From Methylobacterium sp. (lineage in GTDB: Bacteria > Pseudomonadota > Alphaproteobacteria > Rhizobiales > Beijerinckiaceae): DNA of 5,917 bases. A program made the position numbers and the translations under genes. Location of the stretch: contig JAJKJG010000160.1 of NCBI GenBank assembly GCA_021154065.1, positions 1-5,917 on the forward strand, in the 5' to 3' direction. The notes beneath the pieces were generated by a model. The model had not been told where the DNA came from. It did no database searches and worked only from the letters and a program-made list of their open reading frames with translations. Shown one piece after another: positions 1 to 5,798 of this stretch; position 1 is the stretch's first letter, and each line of letters begins with the position of its first letter.

Positions 1-418
1 CGGCGCCGCCCGCCATCAGGAAGCCGAAGGCGTGGATCGGGTAGCTCGGGTCCGGCACGAGCACGACGTCGCCGGGCCCGGTGATCGCCTGCGCCATATT
101 GGCGAAGCCCTCCTTCGAGCCGAGCGTCGCGACGACTTGGGTCTCGGGATTGAGCTTCACGCCGAAGCGGCGGGCGTAGTAGGCCGCCTGGGCCCGGCGC
201 AGGCCGGCGATGCCCTTGGAGGCCGAGTAGCGGTCGGTGCGCGGCTTGCCGGCGGTCTCGCACAGCTTCTGGACGACGTGCGCCGGCGCCGGCAGGTCCG
301 GGTTGCCCATGCCGAGGTCGATGATGTCGGCGCCGCCGGCGCGCGCCTGCGCCTTGATCTTGTTGACCTCCTCGAAGACGTAGGGCGGCAGACGCTTGAT
401 GCGGTGGAATTCGTGCAT
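1..418 (-). CDS. AlaC/DapL-type class I/II aminotransferase, N-terminal part (runs off left edge)
   Basis: This is a PLP-dependent aminotransferase of fold type I, cytoplasmic; 139 N-terminal codons are visible. The opening MHEFHRIKRLPPYVF, the MGNPD motif (residues 37-41), the RYSASKG stretch (63-69), GSKEG (100-104, cofactor phosphate-binding region) and VPDPSYPIH (121-129) match E. coli alanine transaminase AlaC and the related LL-diaminopimelate aminotransferases as I remember them. The PLP lysine lies beyond the window, so substrate (alanine/pyruvate or LL-diaminopimelate) cannot be decided. ATG at 418 is supported by an AAAGGA ribosome site (complement of 426-431) seven bases upstream. 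From memory, Rhizobiales often carry this gene just before homoserine dehydrogenase (hom) and opposite phaC, which would suit a role in aspartate-family or alanine metabolism; the hom side is not visible. The family call is firm, the exact reaction is not. Confidence 0.9.
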   Translation of the reverse strand, partial: MHEFHRIKRLPPYVFEEVNKIKAQARAGGADIIDLGMGNPDLPAPAHVVQKLCETAGKPRTDRYSASKGIAGLRRAQAAYYARRFGVKLNPETQVVATLGSKEGFANMAQAITGPGDVVLVPDPSYPIHAFGFLMAGGA

Positions 419-434
419 CGACGGGTCCTTTGCG

Positions 435-450
435 GGCCGGTGCGCCGGCC
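435..450 (-). promoter_or_regulatory. GC-only hairpin directly upstream of the aminotransferase ribosome site
   Basis: GGCCGG (435-440) and CCGGCC (445-450) form a perfect six-pair stem with a four-base loop. It ends three bases before the AAAGGA ribosome site of the aminotransferase, so it would sit in the mRNA leader. There is no T run, so it is not a classic terminator. A regulatory role is speculation; short GC-rich stems arise by chance in this base composition. Confidence 0.25.
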
Positions 451-464
451 GGGTTCGCGGCTTC

Positions 465-567
465 TCTACAGCATGATCCCGAAAAGTGGCTACCGGTTTT
501 CGGAAAAGATCATGCTCAACAAAGAGGTAGAGCGGGATGACGACCAGACGAGAAGTCATCGCGCTCC
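465..567. repeat. Two-palindrome Rhizobiales intergenic repeat (RIME-like)
   Basis: The first palindrome spans 471-515. Outer arms GCATGATC (471-478) and GATCATGC (508-515) pair over eight bases, and inner arms CCGAAAA (479-485) and TTTTCGG (497-503) over seven, with AAAA unpaired on the right side. The second palindrome has arms AGCGGGATGAC (531-541) and GTCATCGCGCT (555-565), matching at 10 of 11 positions. This layout and sequence agree with a dispersed element I recall as very abundant between genes in Rhizobium, Mesorhizobium and Bradyrhizobium; two large palindromes over about 100 bp fit the published RIME description. It occupies most of the 190-bp gap between the lipoprotein stop and the aminotransferase start. 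The exact family name is from memory. Confidence 0.8.
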
Positions 568-608
568 AGCAGCCGGCGGGATGCGTTGCAGCCCCCGCGG
601 CGCTCCGA

Positions 609-980
609 TTACTGGGCGGCCGGCGGCACGACCGGCCGCTGCAGCGGCTGGACGGTGGCGCCGACCGCCTTCGCTTCCTTGGCCTTGTTCTCGTTCGCGG
701 TGCGGTAGGCGTCCATCTCGGCCTCGGCCGCGGTGACGCCGGACTTCGGCTTCGCCACGACGGCGCGCTTCGGCGGGGCGACGCCGACCGGCGTGAAGTC
801 GACGCTTGCCGGGCGGCTCTTTTCGACGAACTCCACCGGCTTCTTGCGCTCGGCGCCGACGCCGGTCGCGACGAACACGTCGCGGATCGGATTGGTGTCG
901 GGGGCACAGCCGGCGAGCGCCGCGCATGCGAGGGCCCCGGCCAGAAAGAGGCCCCGAGCCGGCAAGCGGTTCGTCACCAC
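609..980 (-). CDS. Small conserved lipoprotein of unknown function
   Basis: The 123-residue product has a typical lipoprotein signal: arginines at 5 and 9, a hydrophobic stretch over about 10-21, and the lipobox LAGC with the modified cysteine at 25. Residue 26 is alanine, so retention in the inner membrane by an Asp+2 signal is not indicated and an outer-membrane site is possible. The mature part (about 99 residues) has no fold I recognise. It contains VDFTPVGVAPP (60-70), a charged Ala/Glu/Lys segment likely to be helical (about 84-105), and a Pro/Ala-rich end. The start is GTG at 980, with GGAG (complement of 988-991) seven bases upstream; a second GTG follows at 977. I recall similar short lipoproteins in other Rhizobiales, with a similar PVG motif and AEAEM-like helix, but cannot confirm this. 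It is divergent from phaC and upstream of the aminotransferase. Confidence 0.8.
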   Translation of the reverse strand: MVTNRLPARGLFLAGALACAALAGCAPDTNPIRDVFVATGVGAERKKPVEFVEKSRPASVDFTPVGVAPPKRAVVAKPKSGVTAAEAEMDAYRTANENKAKEAKAVGATVQPLQRPVVPPAAQ

Positions 981-1110
981 GCGCGATCTCCGGAAAAGCG
1001 GCGTTTGCCCTGAACCATATTCGTTCTGGCGATTTTGCTGCCTAGGGCGTTAAAATGACGAAAAGAGGGCCCGCCTCAACGGCATAGGGTTCCGGAGGAG
1101 CGCCACCGTC
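981..1110. promoter_or_regulatory. Divergent spacer between the lipoprotein gene and phaC
   Basis: This 130-bp spacer must hold the start signals for both the lipoprotein gene (minus) and phaC (plus). It is locally AT-richer than the genes, notably over 1015-1060. I could not identify a convincing -35/-10 pair on either strand. The phaC ribosome site GGAGGAG lies at 1094-1100 and the lipoprotein site is the complement of 988-991. Confidence 0.5.
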
Positions 1111-2916
1111 ATGCAGCAAGTGCCGGCCAAGGACGAGGCCCAGCTTCCGATCCCGAACGTCGAGGAGCTGTCGCGCAACATGGCGGCGCTCGTCGAGGAG
1201 GCCGGCAAGGCGACGGCCGCCTACCTCAGGCCGCTCGAGGAGCAGCGCGCCAACACCGGTCTTGCCGACAAGGCCGCCGACTACGTCAAGACCCTCGGCC
1301 AGGTCGCCGAGTACTGGCTCGTCGACCCGCAGAAGGCGATCGAGGCGCAAACCCGCCTCGGCTCGACCTTCCTCGACCTCTGGTCGACGACGCTGAAGCG
1401 GATGCAGGGCGAGGCCGCCGCCCCGGTCGCGGCGCCGGATCCGAAGGATTCCCGCTTCAAGGACCCGGAGTGGTCGCAGAACCCGGTCTTCGACTTCCTC
1501 AAGCAGGCCTATCTCATCACCTCGCGCTGGGCCGAGACGCTCGTCCAGGAGGCGGAAGGGCTCGACGAGCACACCCGCCACAAGGCCGAGTTCTACGTCC
1601 GGCAGCTGTCGAGCGCGCTCTCGCCCTCGAACTTCCTCGCCACGAACCCCGAGCTCATCCGCGCGACGATCCAGGAGAACGGCGCCAATCTCGTGCGCGG
1701 CATGAAGATGCTCGCCGAGGACATCGAGGCCGGCCGGGGCGAGCTCAAGATGCGCCAGTCGGACCCGGAGCGCTTCGAGGTCGGGGTCAACATGGCGAAC
1801 ACGCCGGGCAAGGTCGTGTTCCGCAACGATCTCATCGAGCTCATCCAGTACGCGCCGGCGACCGAGACGGTGCTGCGCCGCCCGCTCCTGATCGTGCCGC
1901 CCTGGATCAACAAGTTCTACGTCCTCGACCTCAACCCCGAGAAGAGCTTCATCCGCTGGGCGGTGTCGCAGGGCTTGACCGTATTCGTGATCTCCTGGGT
2001 CAACCCCGACGCGCGCCACGCCGAGAAGGGATTCGGCGACTACATGCGCGAGGGCATCTTCGCGGCGCTCGACGCCGTCGAGGCGGCCACGGGTGAGCGC
2101 AAGGTCACGACCATCGGCTATTGCGTCGGCGGCACGCTCCTCGCGGTCGCGCTCGCCCATATGGCGGCGACCGGCGACGACCGGGTCGAGAGCGCGACCT
2201 TCCTCACGACCCAGGTCGATTTCAAGCACGCCGGCGACCTCAAGGTGTTCGTCGACGAGGAGCAGCTCACGGCGCTCGAGGAAGGCATGCAGCAGCGCGG
2301 CTATCTCGAAGGCTCGCGCATGGCGAACGCCTTCAACATGCTGCGGCCGAACGACCTGATCTGGCCCTACATGATCAACAACTACCTCAAGGGCCGGGCG
2401 CCGATGCCGTTCGACCTCCTGTACTGGAATTCCGATTCGACCCGCATGCCGGCCGCGAACCACGCCTTCTACATGCGCAACTGCTACCTCGAGAACAAGC
2501 TCACCAAGGGCGAGATGGTCCTCGAGAACGTCCGGCTCGACCTCAAGAAGGTGAAGATCCCGATCTTCAATCTCGCCGCCAAGGAGGACCACATCGCCCC
2601 TGCCCTGTCGGTCTTCGACGGCTCGAAGGCCTTCGGCGGCAAGGTCGACTACGTCATGGCCGGCTCCGGCCACATCGCCGGCGTCGTCAACCCGATGTCG
2701 AAGCCGAAATACCAGTTCTGGACCGGCGGCCCGCCGAAAGGAAAGTTCGAGGACTGGGTCGCGAAGGCAGAGGAGCATCCCGGCTCGTGGTGGCCATACT
2801 GGTTCGCCTGGGTCGACAAGCAGAACCCGGAGCGCGTCCCGGCCCGCGAGCCCGGCGGCGGCAAGCTCACCCCGATCTGCGACGCGCCGGGGGAATACGT
2901 GAAGGCGAAGGCCTGA
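1111..2916 (+). CDS. phaC: Class I polyhydroxyalkanoate synthase PhaC
   Basis: PhaC polymerises (R)-3-hydroxyacyl-CoA, mainly 3-hydroxybutyryl-CoA for class I, into polyester on the surface of intracellular granules and releases CoA. The 601-residue length fits class I single-subunit synthases. A helical N-terminal region (about 1-110) leads into the PhaC N-terminal domain and then the alpha/beta-hydrolase core. The synthase form of the lipase box, GYCVGG, is at 336-341 with nucleophile Cys338; Asp493 (in KEDH) and His521 (in GSGHIAG) complete the triad. Asp-to-His spacing is 28, as in Cupriavidus necator PhaC (Cys319, Asp480, His508). [12 protein letters not shown] (263-274) is also typical. 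ATG at 1111 follows GGAGGAG (1094-1100) with ten bases between. No phaA, phaB, phaR or phasin gene is adjacent, so monomer supply is encoded elsewhere. The gene ends before a repeat and a strong terminator. Confidence 0.97.
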   Translation: MQQVPAKDEAQLPIPNVEELSRNMAALVEEAGKATAAYLRPLEEQRANTGLADKAADYVKTLGQVAEYWLVDPQKAIEAQTRLGSTFLDLWSTTLKRMQGEAAAPVAAPDPKDSRFKDPEWSQNPVFDFLKQAYLITSRWAETLVQEAEGLDEHTRHKAEFYVRQLSSALSPSNFLATNPELIRATIQENGANLVRGMKMLAEDIEAGRGELKMRQSDPERFEVGVNMANTPGKVVFRNDLIELIQYAPATETVLRRPLLIVPPWINKFYVLDLNPEKSFIRWAVSQGLTVFVISWVNPDARHAEKGFGDYMREGIFAALDAVEAATGERKVTTIGYCVGGTLLAVALAHMAATGDDRVESATFLTTQVDFKHAGDLKVFVDEEQLTALEEGMQQRGYLEGSRMANAFNMLRPNDLIWPYMINNYLKGRAPMPFDLLYWNSDSTRMPAANHAFYMRNCYLENKLTKGEMVLENVRLDLKKVKIPIFNLAAKEDHIAPALSVFDGSKAFGGKVDYVMAGSGHIAGVVNPMSKPKYQFWTGGPPKGKFEDWVAKAEEHPGSWWPYWFAWVDKQNPERVPAREPGGGKLTPICDAPGEYVKAKA

Positions 2917-2923
2917 GGCGTCT

Positions 2924-3011
2924 CGTCATTCCGGGGCCTCGCGAAGCGAGGAATCCGGAACCCATAAACACCAGCGGTGCCGAAGCGCACAACCGCTTCA
3001 GGGGAATGACG
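2924..3011. repeat. Intergenic palindromic repeat with CGTCATTCC / GGAATGACG ends
   Basis: The element is bounded by perfect nine-base inverted ends, CGTCATTCC (2924-2932) and GGAATGACG (3003-3011). Inside the left half is a hairpin with CCTCGC (2937-2942), loop GAA and GCGAGG (2946-2951), itself framed by TTCCGG (2929-2934) and CCGGAA (2955-2960). The block around ACCCATAAACACCAGC is lower in GC than its surroundings. It strongly resembles the dispersed repeats I recall from Bradyrhizobium, Rhodopseudomonas and Methylobacterium spacers. It begins eight bases after the phaC stop codon and ends just before the terminator. Confidence 0.75.
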
Positions 3012-3023
3012 GGGCTCCAACGG

Positions 3024-3053
3024 AAAAGGCCGGCGTTTCCGCCGGCCCTTTCT
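3024..3053. terminator. Bidirectional rho-independent terminator between phaC and the fadL homologue
   Basis: A perfect eight-pair GC stem, GGCCGGCG (3028-3035) and CGCCGGCC (3040-3047), has the four-base loop TTTC. On the plus strand it is followed by CTTTCTCTT; on the minus strand the base of the stem is followed by TTTTCCG. Both phaC (stop at 2916) and the convergent fadL homologue (stop at 3082) end nearby, so it probably ends transcripts from both sides, with the better T-rich tail on the phaC side. Confidence 0.85.
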
Positions 3054-3081
3054 CTTCTGGCTTTGACGCCCCTTTAAGCTT

Positions 3082-4437
3082 TTAGCCCTTGGTCACGACC
3101 GGTGCCGGGATCGGGATCGACGGCGTGTCCCAGCGGTATTTGAGCCCGACCGAGAAGATGTCGACGCGGGCGTCGACGTCGCCGACGAACGGCAGCCCGC
3201 CGAGCGCCGCCGGTGCCGCGATGAAGTCCTGGTGGCCGGGCACGATCCGGATCGGCGTGTCGCGCACGAAGATGTGGGTGTAGGCGACGTCGAAGGAGAG
3301 CTTCTCGTTCCACTTGTAGCTGCCGCCGATCGACAGCCAGATGCGGTCGTTGTCCGGCAGCCGCGTCGAGCGGATGCGGTCGGTGATCGGCGAATCCTCG
3401 TAGGCGACGCCGGCGCGCAGCGTCAGGCGCTGGTTCCAGTCGTATTCGAGGCCCGCGGAGTAGAAGTAGCCGTCCTTGTAGTTGAGCGGCAGGGTCGTCA
3501 CCGCGGCGCCGTAGGCGGCAAGGCCCGGGATGGTCTCCTGCGCCACCACCGGCGAGGTCCCGAGCCGGCTCCAGTTCGCCCACTCCAGGCCGAGATTGAC
3601 GCGCAGGTTCGGCCAGATGCTCTGGGTCAGGCCGAACGTCACCGTCTCCGGCGTGTTGATGTTCGCCTTGACCGGGATGTAGAGCCCGACGGCAGGCTTG
3701 ATGCTGCCGTCGAGCTCGTGATGGATCGAGGACCGGAAGCCGACGCCGAACACGGTGCCGGCCCACGGCGTGAAGGTGACGCCGGCCGTGAAGCCGCCGC
3801 CGAAGCTGTCGCCGCGCAGGATGGCGCTGCCGGCGGTCGCCGTCGGGCCGGTCGCGCGCTTCAACGTCGTGGTGAAATACTGGAGCTCGGGACCGAACGC
3901 GATCGACAGCCAATCGGTGACCTTGATGCCGATGATCGGGTTGATGTCGAAGGTCACGATCTTCGACGAGCGCGAGTAGACCTGGCCCGACCATACGTCG
4001 TGCGGCTTGGTGACGAGGCCGTAGGGGGCGGTCGACGTGTTGCCGATCCAGAGCCAGTCGTTGATCTGTATCGACGAGTAGCCGGACACCAGGAGCGCGT
4101 CCTGGCCGATGTCGCCCGACGGCACGAAGTTGCCCGAGAAGGCCGGAAAGGCGGCGAGCGGCGACGTGCCGGGGAGCGGCTGGATCTCGGCGTTCGGAAC
4201 GATGATCGAGGCGCTGTACTGGCTCTGCCAGCCCGGGTTCATGGTGATGGTGGCAGGGTTCCAGAACATCGAGCCGAGGCCGCCCGAGCCCGAAGCGGCG
4301 CCGGCAAAGGACATGCCCTGTGCCTGGGCGCTCTGCTCACGGACCGCGAAGCCGCCCGCGAGCGCGCCCGAGCCGAGCGCCGTCAGCGCTGCGAGGGACA
4401 CCGTCGCCAAGGCGACGGAACGATGCATCAGCTTCAT
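3082..4437 (-). CDS. FadL/OmpP1/TodX-family outer-membrane transporter
   Basis: This 451-residue protein is a predicted beta-barrel that takes up long-chain fatty acids or other hydrophobic compounds across the outer membrane; E. coli FadL is of similar length (about 446). A Sec signal peptide covers residues 1-27 (basic H5-R6, hydrophobic core, cleavage after ALA). The mature N-terminus GGFAVREQSAQAQGMSFAG and the FWNPA motif (58-62) are hallmarks of the FadL hatch; NPA falls at mature positions 33-35, as I recall for E. coli FadL. The rest alternates polar and hydrophobic residues with many Tyr/Trp, ending in the strand FSVGLKYRW (428-436). A Pro-rich tail of 15 residues follows that strand. 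ATG at 4437 begins a proper signal peptide; the ribosome site is weak (GAGGG, complement of 4449-4453, eleven bases away). The reading frame stays open far upstream, but that part is antisense to the FAH gene. Substrate unknown, so no symbol is given. Confidence 0.92.
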   Translation of the reverse strand: MKLMHRSVALATVSLAALTALGSGALAGGFAVREQSAQAQGMSFAGAASGSGGLGSMFWNPATITMNPGWQSQYSASIIVPNAEIQPLPGTSPLAAFPAFSGNFVPSGDIGQDALLVSGYSSIQINDWLWIGNTSTAPYGLVTKPHDVWSGQVYSRSSKIVTFDINPIIGIKVTDWLSIAFGPELQYFTTTLKRATGPTATAGSAILRGDSFGGGFTAGVTFTPWAGTVFGVGFRSSIHHELDGSIKPAVGLYIPVKANINTPETVTFGLTQSIWPNLRVNLGLEWANWSRLGTSPVVAQETIPGLAAYGAAVTTLPLNYKDGYFYSAGLEYDWNQRLTLRAGVAYEDSPITDRIRSTRLPDNDRIWLSIGGSYKWNEKLSFDVAYTHIFVRDTPIRIVPGHQDFIAAPAALGGLPFVGDVDARVDIFSVGLKYRWDTPSIPIPAPVVTKG

Positions 4438-4561
4438 GTGAAAACCCGCCCTCGAGACCCGTTGTTCTTGTGGCCGGCATCCTGCCAACAGTGCTTTTTC
4501 GCCGCAATCCCTCAGCGCGGGCGAGATCGATCCGCGTATTCGGGCCCACACCTCAAATATT

Positions 4562-4582
4562 CGTCGACGTATCGCCGGCGAT
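4562..4582. promoter_or_regulatory. Adjacent perfect palindromes, possible operator
   Basis: CGTCGACG (4562-4569) is a perfect eight-base palindrome and ATCGCCGGCGAT (4571-4582) a perfect twelve-base one; a single T separates them. They lie about 125 bp upstream of the fadL-homologue start, in a divergent spacer, where a dimeric repressor might bind. No known operator consensus was recognised, and chance occurrence is possible in GC-rich DNA. Confidence 0.3.
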
Positions 4583-4622
4583 GTTTCATTCACCTGCTTG
4601 AGGAGACCTGCAGACGGTAAGA

Positions 4623-4701
4623 TTCGCGACAGCATTCCTGGCGCGATCGGCGCCGCCCCTTCGGCTCGCGGCGCGTCCGTCTGTGATGATTTCGCGACAG
4701 C
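4623..4701. repeat. 11-bp direct repeat TTCGCGACAGC
   Basis: TTCGCGACAGC occurs at 4623-4633 and again at 4691-4701, 68 bp apart start to start, both in the FAH-side half of the divergent spacer and both preceded by GAT or a near match. Paired direct copies upstream of a gene can be activator or repressor sites, but no regulator is known here. Confidence 0.35.
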
Positions 4702-4788
4702 GTGGCAGAACCGCAACAGCGCTGAGCGAGGCTTGCCTGCGGCTTTCGCGCGGTCCAAAACACCGCCGCCTTCAGGAGGGAACACGAC

Positions 4789-5673
4789 ATGAAACTCGTC
4801 CGCTTCGGCCCCGCGGGACAAGAGAAGCCGGGGCTCGTCGACGCCCAAGGCCAGATCCGCGACCTGGCCGGGGTCGTTCCCGACGTGAACGGCGCCACCC
4901 TCTCCCGCCGCGGCCTCGATAAGCTTCGCGCCCTCGACCCGTCGACGCTCCCCGCCGCCCCGGCCGGCGCGCGCCTCGGCGCCTGCGTCGCGCGGCCCGG
5001 CAATTTCGTCGCCGTCGGCCTCAACTTCGTCGATCACGCCAAGGAGACCGGGGCGCCGATCCCGCCCGAGCCGATCCTCTTCAACAAGGCGCCCTCCTGC
5101 ATCGTCGGGCCGAACGACGACGTGATCATCCCCCGCGCCTCGCAGAAGACCGACTGGGAGGTCGAGCTCGTCATCGTCATCGGCGAGCGGGCGTCCTATG
5201 TGGCGGCAAACGAGTCGCTCAACTACGTCGCCGGCTATTGCGTCTGCAACGACGTGTCGGAGCGCGAATTCCAGATCGAGCGCGGCGGCCAGTGGATGAA
5301 GGGCAAGGGCTGCCCGACCTTCGGCCCGCTCGGACCTTGGATGGTGACAGCCGACGAGGTCGGCGACGTGCAGAACCTCGGCATGTGGCTCGACGTCAAT
5401 GGCCGGCGCATGCAGACCGGGTCGACGAAGACGATGATCTTCGACTGCGCCCAGCTCGTCTCCTACATCTCGCACTTTATGATTCTCGAGCCCGGCGACA
5501 TCATCACCACCGGCACGCCCCCGGGCGTCGGCCTCGGCATGAAACCGCCGCAGTTCCTGAAGGCCGGCGACGTCGTCAGCCTCGGCATCGAGAAGCTCGG
5601 CGAGCAGCGCCAGAAGGTCGTCGCCTACCACGATCGCACGGCCGAGATCGACACCAGCGGCAAGGCGGCGTAG
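4789..5673 (+). CDS. Fumarylacetoacetate hydrolase (FAH)-family enzyme
   Basis: This 294-residue cytosolic, metal-dependent enzyme cleaves or hydrates a 2-keto or 2,4-diketo acid. The short N-terminal domain (MKLVRFGPAGQEKPG, about 1-65) and the catalytic domain (about 70-285) match proteins annotated as ureidoglycolate lyase or 2,4-diketo-3-deoxy-L-fuconate/rhamnonate hydrolase. The predicted Mg/Mn ligands are Glu124 and Glu126 (DWEVEL) and Asp155 (CNDVSE). The His83-x-x-Glu86 pair precedes Glu124 with the spacing I recall from human FAHD1 (His30/Glu33, Glu71/Glu73, Asp102). Candidate substrate lysines are Lys171 and Lys173; the family motif TGTPPGVG is at 241-248. ATG at 4789 follows AGGAGG (4774-4779), nine bases away. 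No sugar-acid, purine or aromatic-degradation gene is adjacent, so context does not decide the substrate. Family membership is secure. Confidence 0.93.
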   Translation: MKLVRFGPAGQEKPGLVDAQGQIRDLAGVVPDVNGATLSRRGLDKLRALDPSTLPAAPAGARLGACVARPGNFVAVGLNFVDHAKETGAPIPPEPILFNKAPSCIVGPNDDVIIPRASQKTDWEVELVIVIGERASYVAANESLNYVAGYCVCNDVSEREFQIERGGQWMKGKGCPTFGPLGPWMVTADEVGDVQNLGMWLDVNGRRMQTGSTKTMIFDCAQLVSYISHFMILEPGDIITTGTPPGVGLGMKPPQFLKAGDVVSLGIEKLGEQRQKVVAYHDRTAEIDTSGKAA

Positions 5674-5677
5674 CTCG

Positions 5678-5794
5678 CCTCTCCCGATTGCGGGAGAGGT
5701 CGAGTCGCGAAGCGACCGGGTGAGAGCCGAGCGGGTGAGGGCACGGCGCGGCCCACTCTCCCCTCACCCCAACCCTCTCCCGCAAGCGGGAGAG
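5678..5794. repeat. Multi-hairpin dispersed repeat with CTCTCCCG...CGGGAGAG ends
   Basis: The left hairpin is CCTCTCCCG (5678-5686), loop ATTG, CGGGAGAGG (5691-5699). A small one follows, GTCGC (5704-5708), loop GAA, GCGAC (5712-5716). GGGTGAGGG (5733-5741) pairs with CCCTCACCC (5761-5769), and the right hairpin is CTCTCCCG (5775-5782), loop CAAG, CGGGAGAG (5787-5794). The two outer hairpins are near copies of each other. I recall this CCCTCACCC plus CCTCTCCCGC pattern as a widespread dispersed repeat in Proteobacteria. It fills the space between the convergent FAH and argC stop codons and may end transcripts from both sides, although neither outer stem has a real T tract. Confidence 0.8.
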
Positions 5795-5798
5795 AGAG

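Larger units (their letters stand above)
4438..4788. promoter_or_regulatory. 351-bp divergent spacer between the fadL homologue and the FAH-family gene
   Basis: No protein-coding gene is supported here; short open frames lack ribosome sites and family resemblance. The spacer must contain the promoters of both flanking genes. The visible structure is a pair of adjacent perfect palindromes (4562-4582) and an 11-bp direct repeat (4623-4633 and 4691-4701). I could not find a convincing sigma-70 promoter. The FAH ribosome site AGGAGG lies at 4774-4779. Confidence 0.6.

Noticed and set aside
32..736. A 234-codon plus-strand open frame spanning the aminotransferase, the repeat and part of the lipoprotein gene
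   Set aside because: It reads antisense through two supported genes and through an intergenic repeat, with no good ribosome site or domain.
1031..1056. Possible promoter or PhaR-like site upstream of phaC (TTTTGCTGC ... TTAAAAT)
   Set aside because: TTGCTG and TAAAAT are only ten bases apart, which does not fit a sigma-70 promoter, and the inverted symmetry around CCTAGG is imperfect. A half-site resemblance is too weak to claim.
1042..2778. A 578-codon open frame on the minus strand opposite phaC
   Set aside because: It is antisense to a secure phaC gene, its translation is rich in Arg, Leu, Asp and Val as expected from the complement of high-GC codons, and it has no recognisable domain.
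2924..3011. Insertion sequence or MITE with nine-base terminal inverted repeats
   Set aside because: No target-site duplication is evident and the internal hairpins match known dispersed intergenic repeats better than a transposon remnant.
3232..4620. A 462-codon plus-strand open frame opposite the fadL homologue
   Set aside because: Its composition is typical of an antisense shadow in GC-rich DNA, it has no family resemblance, and it overlaps a well-supported outer-membrane protein gene.
4640..4654. GGCGC-GATCG-GCGCC inverted repeat in the divergent spacer
   Set aside because: Five-base GC arms are common by chance in this composition and there is no supporting context.
4438..5631. An open frame extending the FadL homologue upstream to a 849-residue protein
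   Set aside because: The extension is antisense to the FAH-family gene and low in complexity. The signal peptide begins exactly at the internal ATG at 4437, so the long version would bury an export signal.
5678..5794. CRISPR-like array suggested by the repeated CTCTCCCG units
   Set aside because: There are only two copies, they form hairpins facing the convergent gene ends, and there is no regular spacing with unique spacers.
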